This document shows positions 50,959 through 60,674 of a stretch of DNA of 64,000 nt, in pieces (the first letter of the stretch is position 1; every line of letters starts with the position of its first letter). Under the pieces are notes generated by a model. The model was not told the origin of the DNA, ran no database searches, and saw only the letters and a program-made list of their open reading frames with translations. Position numbers and translations under genes: made by a program. The stretch covers positions 62,001 through 126,000 of the forward strand of contig NZ_CAKZLP010000077.1 of NCBI RefSeq assembly GCF_937127095.1. The letters are read 5' to 3'. Origin of the DNA: an uncultured Amphritea sp. (lineage in GTDB: Bacteria > Pseudomonadota > Gammaproteobacteria > Pseudomonadales > Balneatricaceae).

Positions 50959-51741
50959 TCAGCCGCTAACCGCTTTAGGAAACATGCGGTCAAAATTGGC
51001 ACTGGTTATCTCGGCAACCTCTTCAATGCGAAGCCCTTTGATATCCGCAACACACTGGGCGACTTCAACAACATATTGAGGTTCATTTGACTTGCCACGA
51101 TAGGGTATCGGAGCCAGATAGGGTGAGTCGGTTTCAATCAACAGATTTTCAATCGGCACCTGACGAACCACCTCTCTCAGTTCGGCTGCATTTCGGAAGG
51201 TTATAATCCCGGAAAAAGAGATCATGTAGTTGAGTTCCAATGCTTCACTGGCCATCTGCCAGTTCTCGGTAAAGCAGTGTAATACCCCGCCCACCACAGG
51301 ATCGGCATGCTGGCGCAGCAAACTGATAGTATCTTCACGGGCGTCGCGGGTATGCACAATAACCGGTAACCGGGACTGCGCCGATGCTTGCAGATGGCGA
51401 ATAAAGCTTTCTTGCTGCCGCTCAATGGTATCTTTCTGATAATAGTAATCCAGCCCCGACTCACCCAGCGCGATTATTTTCGGGTCTGCTGCATACTCAA
51501 GCAGGGTGGATATTTCAGGGATACCTTCGGTAACATGAAGCGGATGCACGCCCGCCGAGGCATAAACGTTATCGAAGCGGTTAACCGTTGCCAGCATGCC
51601 GGGAAGCTTTTCCATGTCGATGGCAACACACAGCATACGGGAAACATTGCGGGCCGCTGCATCATCCATGACAGCCTGTAGGTCATTATTTCGGCCAGAA
51701 AGGTCCAGCCTATCGAGATGACAGTGTGAATCTACAAACAT
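50959..51741 (-). CDS. TatD-family metal-dependent hydrolase
   Basis: A 260-residue TIM-barrel hydrolase. DSHCHLDRLD (metal ligands) opens the protein. LGESGLDYYY, PVIVHTRDA, HCFTE and IETDSPYL follow in canonical order. TatD proteins act as 3'-5' DNases or D-aminoacyl-type hydrolases. It is in the holB-pilZ-tatD order seen in Pseudomonas. Confidence 0.85.
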   Translation of the reverse strand: MFVDSHCHLDRLDLSGRNNDLQAVMDDAAARNVSRMLCVAIDMEKLPGMLATVNRFDNVYASAGVHPLHVTEGIPEISTLLEYAADPKIIALGESGLDYYYQKDTIERQQESFIRHLQASAQSRLPVIVHTRDAREDTISLLRQHADPVVGGVLHCFTENWQMASEALELNYMISFSGIITFRNAAELREVVRQVPIENLLIETDSPYLAPIPYRGKSNEPQYVVEVAQCVADIKGLRIEEVAEITSANFDRMFPKAVSG

Positions 51742-51756
51742 GAGGGTAACTCGGAA

Positions 51757-52107
51757 TTACATCGTATTAGTGCGTCTGCCAGAATTTCGCAATGTCGCAA
51801 TATAGGTTTCAATCTTGGAGATCAGTGTTGCATCATCCTGAGACAGTTGAATACCGATACCGGGGATGCGTCCACCCTGAGCCGCTCTTGGGGTTACCCA
51901 GACAACTTTACCTGTGACCGGAATTTTATCATCCTCATCAATCAGGCTCAGCAGCATAAAAACCTCTTCGCCAAGCTGATAGGTTCGGGTAGTCGGAATG
52001 AACAACCCGCCATTTTTGATAAATGGCATAAAGGATTTATAGAGATCTTCCTTGGTCTCAATTGCCAGGGATAGAATCCCATGACTCATTCGGGGTACAA
52101 CTGACAT
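51757..52107 (-). CDS. pilZ: PilZ domain protein (type IV pilus)
   Basis: A 116-residue protein with a diverged PilZ fold (NGGLFIPTTRTYQLGEEVFM, then VTGKVVWVTPRAAQGGRIPG, GIGIQL). The canonical RxxxR and D/NxSxxG c-di-GMP-binding motifs are missing, as in P. aeruginosa PilZ, which acts with PilB/FimX in pilus assembly. Position after holB matches Pseudomonas. Confidence 0.85.
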   Translation of the reverse strand: MSVVPRMSHGILSLAIETKEDLYKSFMPFIKNGGLFIPTTRTYQLGEEVFMLLSLIDEDDKIPVTGKVVWVTPRAAQGGRIPGIGIQLSQDDATLISKIETYIATLRNSGRRTNTM

Positions 52108-52201
52108 AGGCCGTATAGCCTCCCTAGTGCAAATTTCATCCTGATTCAGACTGTCTATATATTACTATTGCTTTGGGCCGCTGTATATCCTGTTAAGTCA
52201 G

Positions 52202-53221
52202 TTAGTTAGGCCTTGGCAGCGAATACCAGTTGCTTAGCAATGTCTCCATCAGCAACTGCTTATTCGGATTACGGCGAAACATCAGATCCTTGCGTGCGGC
52301 CTGCACCTCATCAGCGAACTGATACAGCTTTTGACTGCTGACTTTGCGCGCCAGAGCTAACAGCATATTCTTCGCATCAGTGTGACGTAATAGCTCAGGA
52401 TCTGCCTGGTTTTCCGATGATCTGGCGATATCAACTGTCCAGCTGTAAATCCAGCCTAGCACTAGTTCAAGATCCTCTTTATACAGCGACTGCGCGACCT
52501 CAACTGAACTGCTTCGATTCTTGAGAATATCCGCCAGCCCTTTCAACACTTTAGCCCGCAACCCCAAGAGGTCATCCTGCTTATAGGACAATGCCTGCAA
52601 CGGTGAGTTATGCGCAATCACGAGCAGCTGCGCGGCTTCAGCGGCATCTACTTGCAGCTGCGTGGCAACCCACTGGGTGGCCAGCGAAAGATCCGCAGGC
52701 GGCATATCAACCCGCTGACAACGACTTTTGATGGTCGGCAACATCTGTCCCAGACGGTGAGTCAACAGCATCAGCAAGGTATTTGAGCCGGGCTCCTCCA
52801 ACATTTTCAGCAAGGCATTGGCCGCATTGATGTTCATACTGTCGGCGGGATCGAGTATTACCACCCGATACCCCCCCTGCTGTGCGGTTGAGTAGATGAA
52901 GTTGGTCAGTTCGCGGACCTGATCAATCTTGATCGGCTTGCCCTGCTCTTCAGGTTTTAGCAGATAAAGATCCGGATGGTTTCCACTGCTGGTCAGCTCA
53001 CAACTGCGACAGTGACCACAGGCGGCTCCAGCCTTAGGCTCACGGCAGAGAACATAGTTCGCCAGCGCCAGCGCAAAGCAGGCCTTACCAATCCCCTCAG
53101 GGCCGTTAATCAGCAACGCATGGGGGAAGCGATTCTGGGCTTTGAGTTCAAGAAGATACTCCCAGCGCCCTTTTAGCCAGGGTAATACCACTGCACGGTC
53201 CTGCCAGAGAGTGTCACTCAC
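52202..53221 (-). CDS. holB: DNA polymerase III subunit delta prime
   Basis: A 339-residue AAA+ clamp-loader subunit. INGPEGIGKACFAL replaces the usual P-loop, and a zinc module of CREPKAGAACGHCRSC (four cysteines) follows. MLEEPGSNTLLMLLTH and SRCQR (arginine finger) are in place. The GTG start overlaps the tmk stop as GTGA, indicating coupling. Confidence 0.9.
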   Translation of the reverse strand: MSDTLWQDRAVVLPWLKGRWEYLLELKAQNRFPHALLINGPEGIGKACFALALANYVLCREPKAGAACGHCRSCELTSSGNHPDLYLLKPEEQGKPIKIDQVRELTNFIYSTAQQGGYRVVILDPADSMNINAANALLKMLEEPGSNTLLMLLTHRLGQMLPTIKSRCQRVDMPPADLSLATQWVATQLQVDAAEAAQLLVIAHNSPLQALSYKQDDLLGLRAKVLKGLADILKNRSSSVEVAQSLYKEDLELVLGWIYSWTVDIARSSENQADPELLRHTDAKNMLLALARKVSSQKLYQFADEVQAARKDLMFRRNPNKQLLMETLLSNWYSLPRPN

Positions 53222-53853
53222 CGATTTTGCTCCTGAAGGTAACGTTCAAGTACTACGGCAATTTGCTGCTGCACCTGTTCCAGTGTGCCTGAAGCATCGA
53301 TTACTGCAAAGCGTTTCGGGTCGGCGGCTGCACGCTCAAGATAGGCGCTACGTACCTGTTCGAAAAAAGTGATCCGTTCATTTTCAAACCGGTCCAGCGT
53401 GCCTCGCTGGCTGGCCCGGGCCAGACCGATCTCGACTGGCAGATCCAGCAGAATTGTCAGGTCCGGCTGCAGACCACGCTGCACCATTGTTTCCAACTGA
53501 CCAATCAGCTCTTTGCTGAGCCCACGACCGCCACCCTGATAGGCAAAAGTGGCATCGGTAAAGCGATCACACAGCACCCAGCAGCCTTCAGCAAGGGTCG
53601 GCCGGATGACCCGCTCAAGATGTTGTGCCCGGGCAGCGAACACCAGCAATAACTCAGCATCGTCAGCAACCACCTCATCGCGATTAGCCAGCAACAATTC
53701 ACGCACCTGTTCAGCCAGCGGCGTACCACCTGGCTCACGGGTCAACTGATAACGGACCTGATGCTGCTGCAGGACCGATTCTATAAACCGCAGGTTAGTT
53801 GATTTACCAACTCCTTCAGTTCCTTCCAGTGTGATAAAACGGCCTGAACTCAT
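53218..53853 (-). CDS. tmk: Thymidylate kinase
   Basis: A 211-residue P-loop kinase that phosphorylates dTMP to dTDP. LEGTEGVGKSTNL is Walker A, TREPGGTPLAEQVRE the DRx-type motif, and the LID region GRGLSKEL is typical. ATG 53853 has GGGA upstream and is chosen over an in-frame TTG. Confidence 0.9.
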   Translation of the reverse strand: MSSGRFITLEGTEGVGKSTNLRFIESVLQQHQVRYQLTREPGGTPLAEQVRELLLANRDEVVADDAELLLVFAARAQHLERVIRPTLAEGCWVLCDRFTDATFAYQGGGRGLSKELIGQLETMVQRGLQPDLTILLDLPVEIGLARASQRGTLDRFENERITFFEQVRSAYLERAAADPKRFAVIDASGTLEQVQQQIAVVLERYLQEQNR

Positions 53854-53937
53854 GCTTCCCAACTCATATGATCCACGATTTGTCTGTGTTTTTCCGACGC
53901 CCTTTTAAGCGCCTCTTACAAATACTGATTACCGGTA

Positions 53938-54969
53938 TTATTGGCCCGGACTGGAGCGATAATCACTGCGCCGGCGTAACTGGTACTCCCTGACCGCTTT
54001 ATTGTGCTCTGCCAGGGTTGCCGAGAACTGGTGACTGCCATTACCTTTGGCGACAAAATAGAGCCACTTGTTATTTTCAGGGTGTAACGCCGCCTGAATC
54101 GCTTCGCGCCCCACCATCGCTATCGGCGTCGGAGGCAGCCCACTGATAGTGTAAGTATTGTACGGACTGGGTCGACGAAGATCAGCACGGGTAATATTAC
54201 CCTTGTAACGATCTCCCATGCCATAAATGACCGTCGGATCGGTCTGCATTTTCATGCCTTGTTTTAGCCGCTTTACAAAAACACCGGCGATAGCGGGACG
54301 CTCCGAGCTCAGCGCTGTCTCTTTCTCAACGATGGACGCCATAATCAAGGCATCATAAGCGGACTGGTATGGCAGATCATCGGCTTTAGTCTGCCAGGCT
54401 TTATCGAGCTCAGATTGCAGTAAAGCATTAGCACGTTTAAGCAGATCAAAATCGGTCATGCCCCGGTGGAACTGATAAGTGTCCGCCAGAAACATCCCCT
54501 CAGGATGAGTATCTTTAAGTCCGAGCAAAGTCATCAGCTCGATATCTGTTTTGCTGTCCAGCGTCTGCTTTATCTGCTTATTTGCTTTAAGAGACTCTCT
54601 TAACTGTTTGAAAGTAGAGCCCTCTATAATTGTAAAGTTATAGGCAATAATCTTGCCTTCAACCAACTGAACCAGTAACGTCCGGGGAGTTGTGCCGGGA
54701 ACAATCTCATACTCTCCCGCTTTCAGCAGGTGACCGACTTTCTTTAACCGGATGAAGAACGCAAACCAGTCCGGCTTTTCCATCACCCCTTCAGCGGCGA
54801 GCTGACTGGCGAGCCGACCAAAACTGCTCCCCTGCTCGACCATAATCGTGTGTGACTGAGACAGATTCAGGGGGGTGTCCAGATAGGACTGTAACGAGCG
54901 CCAGCCGCCGTAGGCCGCTGCAATAACAACAACCAGAGTAATGACAAAAGAGACAACAACTTTACGCAC
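53938..54969 (-). CDS. mltG: Endolytic murein transglycosylase MltG
   Basis: A 343-residue inner-membrane protein with one N-terminal helix and a LysM-like subdomain (SLKANKQIKQTLDSKTDIEL). The catalytic region contains ASIVEKETALSSERPAIAGV (glutamate near 217), VFVKRLKQGMKMQTDPTVIYG and SPYNTYTISGLPPTPIAMVG. It terminates nascent glycan strands. The GTG start overlaps the pabC stop by one base. Confidence 0.95.
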   Translation of the reverse strand: MRKVVVSFVITLVVVIAAAYGGWRSLQSYLDTPLNLSQSHTIMVEQGSSFGRLASQLAAEGVMEKPDWFAFFIRLKKVGHLLKAGEYEIVPGTTPRTLLVQLVEGKIIAYNFTIIEGSTFKQLRESLKANKQIKQTLDSKTDIELMTLLGLKDTHPEGMFLADTYQFHRGMTDFDLLKRANALLQSELDKAWQTKADDLPYQSAYDALIMASIVEKETALSSERPAIAGVFVKRLKQGMKMQTDPTVIYGMGDRYKGNITRADLRRPSPYNTYTISGLPPTPIAMVGREAIQAALHPENNKWLYFVAKGNGSHQFSATLAEHNKAVREYQLRRRSDYRSSPGQ

Positions 54970-55874
54970 TAATAGATTCCTTCAGCGGACAACTGAGACT
55001 GCAGCATCCTGGTGATCGGACCAACCAGCCATTCAGGACGTTGATTCTGAGGCAAAACAGTCCCGGTGACTGGCCATATGCCGATGATGCTGTTACAAAC
55101 AAACACTTCATCAGCAACAAGCAGCACCTCAGGGGTAAACAAGCCCTGATGCAGGGCTATACCATGCTGCGAGGCAATACTGATAATACGTTGCCGAATG
55201 ATGCCATTCACACCACAGCGGTCTAATTGTGGGGTATACAGAACTCCGCCCTGTGACCAGAACAGGTTACTCATGGTGCCTTCCACCAAAAAGCCCTCAG
55301 TGTCCAGCACCAGTCCTTCGCGGATACTGACATCATGCCACTCAGCACGGGCTAAAACCTGCTCAAGACGGTTGAGGTGCTTAATACCGGCCAGCTGGGG
55401 TGCTAACGCTAAAGAAGTCCGACATAACCTGACCACAATGCCATTCTCAGCGGGATTATCCGGGTATTGAGGAAAAGCACTGAGTTGAACAACGCGGTTA
55501 ATCGAAACCGTGTCATCGACCGCATATCCACGTCCACCACAGCCACGGGTAATCGTAATTTTCAGCACCTGACGTTGAACACTGTGGTCTTGCTCAGAAC
55601 TTATGTCAGAACTTTTATCAGAACTTCTGTCTGAGCTCTGTTGAGCAAGCAGGCAAGACAGATCCTCTTCAAGCAGTTGATCGATATTATCCGGCAATGG
55701 AATAGCAATACGGGCAGCGCCTTCTTTGAGGCGCGCGAGATGAGCCTGCCAGGCGACGGGTTGAGAACCATTCAGCGCTATCGTTTCAAACAGGCCGTGA
55801 CCGTACGCCAGCCCCCGATCGTTCGCCGGAAGAGACTGCTCAGATAGGCCGTTTATAAGGATATTTTGCGTCAT
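54969..55874 (-). CDS. pabC: Aminodeoxychorismate lyase
   Basis: A 301-residue PLP fold-type IV enzyme that releases p-aminobenzoate for folate. DRGLAYGHGLFETI and GTMSNLFW with a lysine in LAGIKHLNRLEQVLAR match. An insertion of about 15 residues (SSDRSSDKSSDISSEQ) is made of repeated S-S-D-x units, a low-complexity loop unusual for the family. Confidence 0.9.
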   Translation of the reverse strand: MTQNILINGLSEQSLPANDRGLAYGHGLFETIALNGSQPVAWQAHLARLKEGAARIAIPLPDNIDQLLEEDLSCLLAQQSSDRSSDKSSDISSEQDHSVQRQVLKITITRGCGGRGYAVDDTVSINRVVQLSAFPQYPDNPAENGIVVRLCRTSLALAPQLAGIKHLNRLEQVLARAEWHDVSIREGLVLDTEGFLVEGTMSNLFWSQGGVLYTPQLDRCGVNGIIRQRIISIASQHGIALHQGLFTPEVLLVADEVFVCNSIIGIWPVTGTVLPQNQRPEWLVGPITRMLQSQLSAEGIY

Positions 55875-55910
55875 AAAGAGAACGGGCGCACGCTAAGTAC
55901 GCCCGTATAC

Positions 55911-57149
55911 TCAGATCTTACGGAATACTAGGGTACCGTTAGTACCACCGAAGCCGAAAGAGTTGGATACCGCCGCTTCAATTGGCGCTTCCTGAGCTGT
56001 ATGAGGCACATAGTTCAGGTCACACCCGTCTGACGGGTTATCCAGGTTGATGGTTGGCGGAGCCACCTGATCGCGGATCGCCAATACCGAAAAGATCGCC
56101 TCAACCGCACCGGCAGCCCCTAACAGATGGCCGATCATCGATTTAGTCGAGCTCATACGGACATCTCCGGCAGCATTACCCAGCACCAGCTTAGCAGCGT
56201 TGGACTCGGCAATATCACCCGCAGGTGTAGATGTGCCGTGCGCGTTAATGTAATTAACCTGATCCGGATTAAGACCCGCATCTTTAATTGCATTGGCCAT
56301 CGACATCGCAGCACCAGCACCGTCATCCGGAGGTGAGGTCATATGGTACGCGTCATCACTCATGCCGAAACCTACCAGCTCAGCATAGATCTTAGCGCCA
56401 CGGGCTTTAGCAGCTTCGTACTCTTCAAGCACGATAACACCGGCACCATCACCCAGAACAAAGCCATCACGGTCTCTGTCCCATGGCCGACTGGCTGCCT
56501 GTGGGTCATCATTGCGGGTTGATAGCGCCCGCGCAGCAGAAAAGCCGCCCACACCTAAAGGTGTCGTTGCCATCTCAGCACCGCCGGCAACCATAATGTC
56601 GGCATCACTGTTCTGAATCATTCGGGCTGCAAAACCAATATTATGAGTACCGGTTGTACAAGCCGTAGTGATCGCAATATTAGGCCCTTTGAAGCCATAT
56701 TTGATCGCCAGGTTGCCAGCAATCATATTGATGATGCTGCCAGGCACAAAAAACGGTGAAATTCGCCGCGGACCACTCTTGTTAAGAGTATCGTGGGTCG
56801 CCTCAATCATGGGCAAACCACCAATACCTGAACCGATGGCTACACCGATACGCGGAGCATTCTCTTCTGTCACCTCAAGCGCGGCATCTTCAACTGCCTG
56901 GATCGCAGCGACCATACCGTACTGAATAAACAGATCCATTTTGCGCGCATCCTTAGGGCTCATATAAGCACTAAGGTCAAACTCTTTAACAGGCGCGGAA
57001 AAACGGGTACCAAACGGCGTAGCATCAAAGTGAGTGATTTCAGCTGCACCACTTTTACCGTTAAGAATGTTGGTCCATGTCTCCTGGACAGTGTTACCTA
57101 CCGGGGTCAGCATCCCCATACCAGTAACAACGACTCTTCTGCGAGACAT
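55911..57149 (-). CDS. fabF: 3-oxoacyl-[acyl-carrier-protein] synthase II
   Basis: A 412-residue condensing enzyme with catalytic Cys in TTACTTGTHNIG, and histidines in NAHGTSTPAGD and TKSMIGHLLGAAG. AGGAGG precedes ATG 57149. FabF elongates acyl chains and adjusts membrane fluidity with temperature. It follows acpP in the fatty-acid cluster. Confidence 0.95.
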   Translation of the reverse strand: MSRRRVVVTGMGMLTPVGNTVQETWTNILNGKSGAAEITHFDATPFGTRFSAPVKEFDLSAYMSPKDARKMDLFIQYGMVAAIQAVEDAALEVTEENAPRIGVAIGSGIGGLPMIEATHDTLNKSGPRRISPFFVPGSIINMIAGNLAIKYGFKGPNIAITTACTTGTHNIGFAARMIQNSDADIMVAGGAEMATTPLGVGGFSAARALSTRNDDPQAASRPWDRDRDGFVLGDGAGVIVLEEYEAAKARGAKIYAELVGFGMSDDAYHMTSPPDDGAGAAMSMANAIKDAGLNPDQVNYINAHGTSTPAGDIAESNAAKLVLGNAAGDVRMSSTKSMIGHLLGAAGAVEAIFSVLAIRDQVAPPTINLDNPSDGCDLNYVPHTAQEAPIEAAVSNSFGFGGTNGTLVFRKI

Positions 57150-57236
57150 CAAATCCTCCTGGTTTACCGGTCTAACAAAAGAAAAGCCGCACTATATCAC
57201 TATAGTTGCGGCTTCTCGGCAATCTGGGTGAGTCGA

Positions 57237-57470
57237 TTACTGATGTGCGTTAATGTAATCGATTGCCAGTCTAACAGTCGTGATCTTCTCTGCCTCTTCA
57301 TCAGGAATTTCAGTTTCGAATTCCTCTTCCAGAGCCATAACCAGCTCTACAGTGTCCAGAGAGTCTGCACCCAGGTCTTCAACAAAAGAAGCGTCAATAG
57401 TCACTTCTTCTTCTTTCACACCAAGCTGTTCAGCAATGATTTTCTTTACGCGATCTTCGATGTTGCTCAT
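57237..57470 (-). CDS. acpP: Acyl carrier protein
   Basis: A 77-residue acidic helical protein. S37 in GADSLDTVEL carries the phosphopantetheine arm. Length and sequence are those of standard AcpP. The upstream 160 bp hold its own promoter region, as usual for this heavily expressed gene. Confidence 0.97.
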   Translation of the reverse strand: MSNIEDRVKKIIAEQLGVKEEEVTIDASFVEDLGADSLDTVELVMALEEEFETEIPDEEAEKITTVRLAIDYINAHQ

Positions 57471-57630
57471 AACTCTTCCTATTATTTATCGACATCCACA
57501 CCCGAAGATGTGAACAGGGATTTTATTAGAATCCGCCGCTATGGATCAAGCCTGACGGCGATATTTCTCCAGTGAGCTGCGGCTCATTATCAACACTTTT
57601 GCAAAAAAAACAATTCCCTAGGGAAAATCT

Positions 57631-58374
57631 TTACGACATATACATGCCGCCGTTGACATGGATCGTGTCTCCGGTGACGTATCCGCCTGCATCGCTGGCT
57701 AAAAAACCAACAACCGCAGCGATCTCTTCAGGCCGTCCTAAACGTCCCATAGGGATCTGTTTTTGCAGCGTTTCCTTGTGCTCTTCCGGCAACCCGCTGG
57801 TCATGTCCGTATCGATAAAACCGGGGGCAACGCAGTTGACAGTGATGTTGCGGGAGGCCACTTCACGAGCCAGTGCCCGGCTGAAGCCTTCCATACCTGA
57901 TTTCGCGGCGGCATAGTTTGCCTGTCCTGCATTACCCATTGAAGCAACCACGGATGAAACATTGATGATACGACCCCAGCGCGCTTTAGTCATGCCGCGC
58001 AAACAGCCTTTTACCACCCGATAGACAGACTTGAGATTGGTATTCAGAACCGAATCCCACTCATCCTCTTTCATCCGCAACATGATATTATCGCGGGTGA
58101 TACCTGCATTATTGACGATGATCGTCACCACACCAAACTGATCCTGAATCGCTTTGAGCGCTTCATCAACGGATTCATTTGAACCTACATCCAGGCATAA
58201 TCCTGTACCGCTGACGCCCGCTTGCTGCAGATATTCTGTAATAGACGCTGCACCGTTTTCACTGGTCGCAGTACCCACAACCACAACACCCTGACGACCC
58301 AGCTCCAGCGCGATCGCTTTACCGATACCCCGAGTAGCACCGGTAACCAGTGCAACCTTGCCTTCGATACTCAT
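57631..58374 (-). CDS. fabG: 3-oxoacyl-[acyl-carrier-protein] reductase
   Basis: A 247-residue short-chain dehydrogenase. TGATRGIGKAIA binds NADPH, NNAGITRDNIM, and the catalytic S-Y-K in INVSSVVA and NYAAAKSGMEG. PGFIDTDMT follows. Reduces beta-ketoacyl-ACP in each elongation cycle. Confidence 0.95.
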   Translation of the reverse strand: MSIEGKVALVTGATRGIGKAIALELGRQGVVVVGTATSENGAASITEYLQQAGVSGTGLCLDVGSNESVDEALKAIQDQFGVVTIIVNNAGITRDNIMLRMKEDEWDSVLNTNLKSVYRVVKGCLRGMTKARWGRIINVSSVVASMGNAGQANYAAAKSGMEGFSRALAREVASRNITVNCVAPGFIDTDMTSGLPEEHKETLQKQIPMGRLGRPEEIAAVVGFLASDAGGYVTGDTIHVNGGMYMS

Positions 58375-58398
58375 AATCTTTTTCCTTTGTTTCAGAGA

Positions 58399-59331
58399 TT
58401 AAGCGCTGAGCGCTTTCTCAAGACCCGCAGGGTCATTAATCGCAGCAACCGCCAGGGTGCGCTGAACCTTTTTATTCAAACCAGAAAGCACCTTACCGGG
58501 GCCACACTCAATAGTGCTCTCAATGCCTTGTTCAATCATATTCTGTACAGAGTCTGTCCATAAAACCGGACTGTAAAGCTGCGCCAGCAAATTATCGATC
58601 AATTCATCGACGCTGGCAGGTGATTTTGCAGTGAAATTCTGAATCACTGTAATTGAAGGCATCTGGATGTCGATATTTTTTAATTCAGCCGCCATCTGCT
58701 CAGCCGCTGGCTTCATCAACACACAGTGTGAAGGCACGCTGACCGGCAAAGGTATAGCCCGTTTAGCACCGGCCTCTTTACACCCTTCGATGGCACGCTC
58801 TACAGCCGCCTTATTGCCCGCAATAACAACCTGCCCAGGGCAGTTGAAGTTAACCGGGGACACCACTTCATCTCCGGCAGCCGCATCACAGGCTGCCTGA
58901 ATTGCATCATCTGCCAGCCCAAGAATAGCGGCCATCGCACCGGTACCTGCCGGAACCGCCTGCTGCATAAACTCACCACGCAAGCGAACCAGATTAACTG
59001 CATCTTTAAAGCCAATAGCGCCAGAGCAAACCATTGCAGTATATTCACCCAGACTATGTCCTGCCATCATGGCAGGCTGTGCACCGCCCTGCTGCAGCCA
59101 CAGACGCCACAAAGCCACACCTGCAGTAAGCAGTGCTGGCTGAGTGCGGTCAGTTTGATTCAGGTCGGTTTCAGGACCGTTCTGGGTCAGTTCCCATAGA
59201 TCATAGCCCAGCACTTCTGATGCTTCAGCAAAGGTTTCCTGAATAATAGTGTGTTCAGCGGCCAGTTCAGCCAGCATAGCCAGGTGCTGAGAGCCCTGAC
59301 CAGGAAAAACAAACGCGAGGGGTTGTGGCAT
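58399..59331 (-). CDS. fabD: Malonyl-CoA-ACP transacylase
   Basis: A 310-residue acyltransferase. FPGQGSQHLAML opens it, GHSLGEYTAMVCSGAI carries the nucleophile serine, and VPSHCVLMKPAAEQM the histidine. It loads malonyl groups onto AcpP. It begins 108 bp after plsX; fabH, found between plsX and fabD in E. coli, is absent here. Confidence 0.95.
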   Translation of the reverse strand: MPQPLAFVFPGQGSQHLAMLAELAAEHTIIQETFAEASEVLGYDLWELTQNGPETDLNQTDRTQPALLTAGVALWRLWLQQGGAQPAMMAGHSLGEYTAMVCSGAIGFKDAVNLVRLRGEFMQQAVPAGTGAMAAILGLADDAIQAACDAAAGDEVVSPVNFNCPGQVVIAGNKAAVERAIEGCKEAGAKRAIPLPVSVPSHCVLMKPAAEQMAAELKNIDIQMPSITVIQNFTAKSPASVDELIDNLLAQLYSPVLWTDSVQNMIEQGIESTIECGPGKVLSGLNKKVQRTLAVAAINDPAGLEKALSA

Positions 59332-59439
59332 TGTTACCTCAATTTACAGATAAACGCATAACAATTTAAAGATCGTAGTTTACAGGATTCGCTATGAATT
59401 AAAACGTTTGTCTTATAGATCAAACATTTCCCACAAAAC

Positions 59440-60471
59440 TCAACTAACGTGTAATTCAAGCTGGCGATTAATACTGCCCGGAACATCCATACTTACCTCT
59501 GCCACGGCCTGATCAATCGCATAACCAAAGCATTGACGGTTTGCAGAACCATGACTTTTAACCACAATCCCCTGCAACCCGAGAAGACTTGCGCCGTTGC
59601 GGCGCGCCGGGTCGATATGCTCACGAATCTCTTCCAGCACCGGGCTCACGAGCATCGCCATGATTTTGCGCAACAGGGAGCGACTAAAACTTGTCCGCAA
59701 CTGCCGACCGATCAGGCGCGCCACCCCTTCACTGCTTTTCAAAGCAATATTGCCGACAAAACCATCACATACCACGACATCCACCCTGCCGGTAAAAATT
59801 TCGTCGCCTTCGATAAAGCCGACATAGTTCAGACCGCCATGCTCACGTATCAGGCGCGATGCCAGCTTCACCTGCTCGTTGCCCTTAATCTCTTCTGCGC
59901 CGACATTCAACAACCCTATGCGTGGCTCTGAGATACCTTCAACCGCACGCGTCATCACCGATCCCATGATAGCAAACTGCAACAGATGCTCAGCACTGCA
60001 GTCAACATTCGCCCCGAGATCAAGCATATAACTGATCCCGTTAACCGAAGGTATTGCGGTAATAATAGCGGGACGATCAATTCCAGGCAGCATTTTAAGT
60101 GTAAAACGCCCCAGCGCCATCAACGCACCAGTATTACCCGCACTGACACAGGCCTGCGCACTACCGTCAGCCACCTGACTAATAGCACGAAACATCGAAG
60201 TATCCGCACGCTTACGCAACGCATGAGAGGGCCGTTCATCGTTCGCAATAACATTTTCAGCATTAACAATACTGATACGGGACGCCAGGGATTTATCAGA
60301 AACGTTTTTCAGGGATTTAGCGAGCAGAGGAGCAAGAATATCTTGCTGACCAACAACTTGAAGGGTCAGTCGGGGATGGCGCTTTAAAGCGTCAACAGAT
60401 GCGGGAATAACAACGCGGGGACCAAAGTCCCCGCCCATCGCGTCAACCGCGATGCAAATGCTATCAGACAA
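59440..60471 (-). CDS. plsX: Phosphate acyltransferase
   Basis: A 343-residue enzyme that makes acyl-phosphate from acyl-ACP, the first step of the PlsX/PlsY phospholipid route. VDAMGGDFGPRVVIPASVDA at the start and ACVSAGNTGALMALG are family motifs. It starts 2 bp after rpmF. Confidence 0.95.
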   Translation of the reverse strand: MSDSICIAVDAMGGDFGPRVVIPASVDALKRHPRLTLQVVGQQDILAPLLAKSLKNVSDKSLASRISIVNAENVIANDERPSHALRKRADTSMFRAISQVADGSAQACVSAGNTGALMALGRFTLKMLPGIDRPAIITAIPSVNGISYMLDLGANVDCSAEHLLQFAIMGSVMTRAVEGISEPRIGLLNVGAEEIKGNEQVKLASRLIREHGGLNYVGFIEGDEIFTGRVDVVVCDGFVGNIALKSSEGVARLIGRQLRTSFSRSLLRKIMAMLVSPVLEEIREHIDPARRNGASLLGLQGIVVKSHGSANRQCFGYAIDQAVAEVSMDVPGSINRQLELHVS

Positions 60472-60473
60472 GC

Positions 60474-60656
60474 TTACTCGTCGTCTTGCTGTGCAACAAC
60501 CTGCTTACCACGGTAGAAACCGTCAGCAGTTACGTGGTGACGACGGTGAGTTTCACCAGTAGTTGCGTCTACGGAAAGAGTTGGGTTGCCCAGTGCATCG
60601 TGTGAACGACGCTGTCCGCGACGTGAACGAGTTACTTTGCTCTTTTGTACTGCCAT
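60474..60656 (-). CDS. rpmF: 50S ribosomal protein L32
   Basis: A 60-residue basic protein. AVQKSKVTRSRRGQRRSHDA and NPTLSVDATTGETHRRHHVT are typical of bL32 without the zinc cysteines. Located between yceD and plsX as in most gammaproteobacteria. Confidence 0.97.
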   Translation of the reverse strand: MAVQKSKVTRSRRGQRRSHDALGNPTLSVDATTGETHRRHHVTADGFYRGKQVVAQQDDE

Positions 60657-60674
60657 GGGTATATAGCTCCTATT

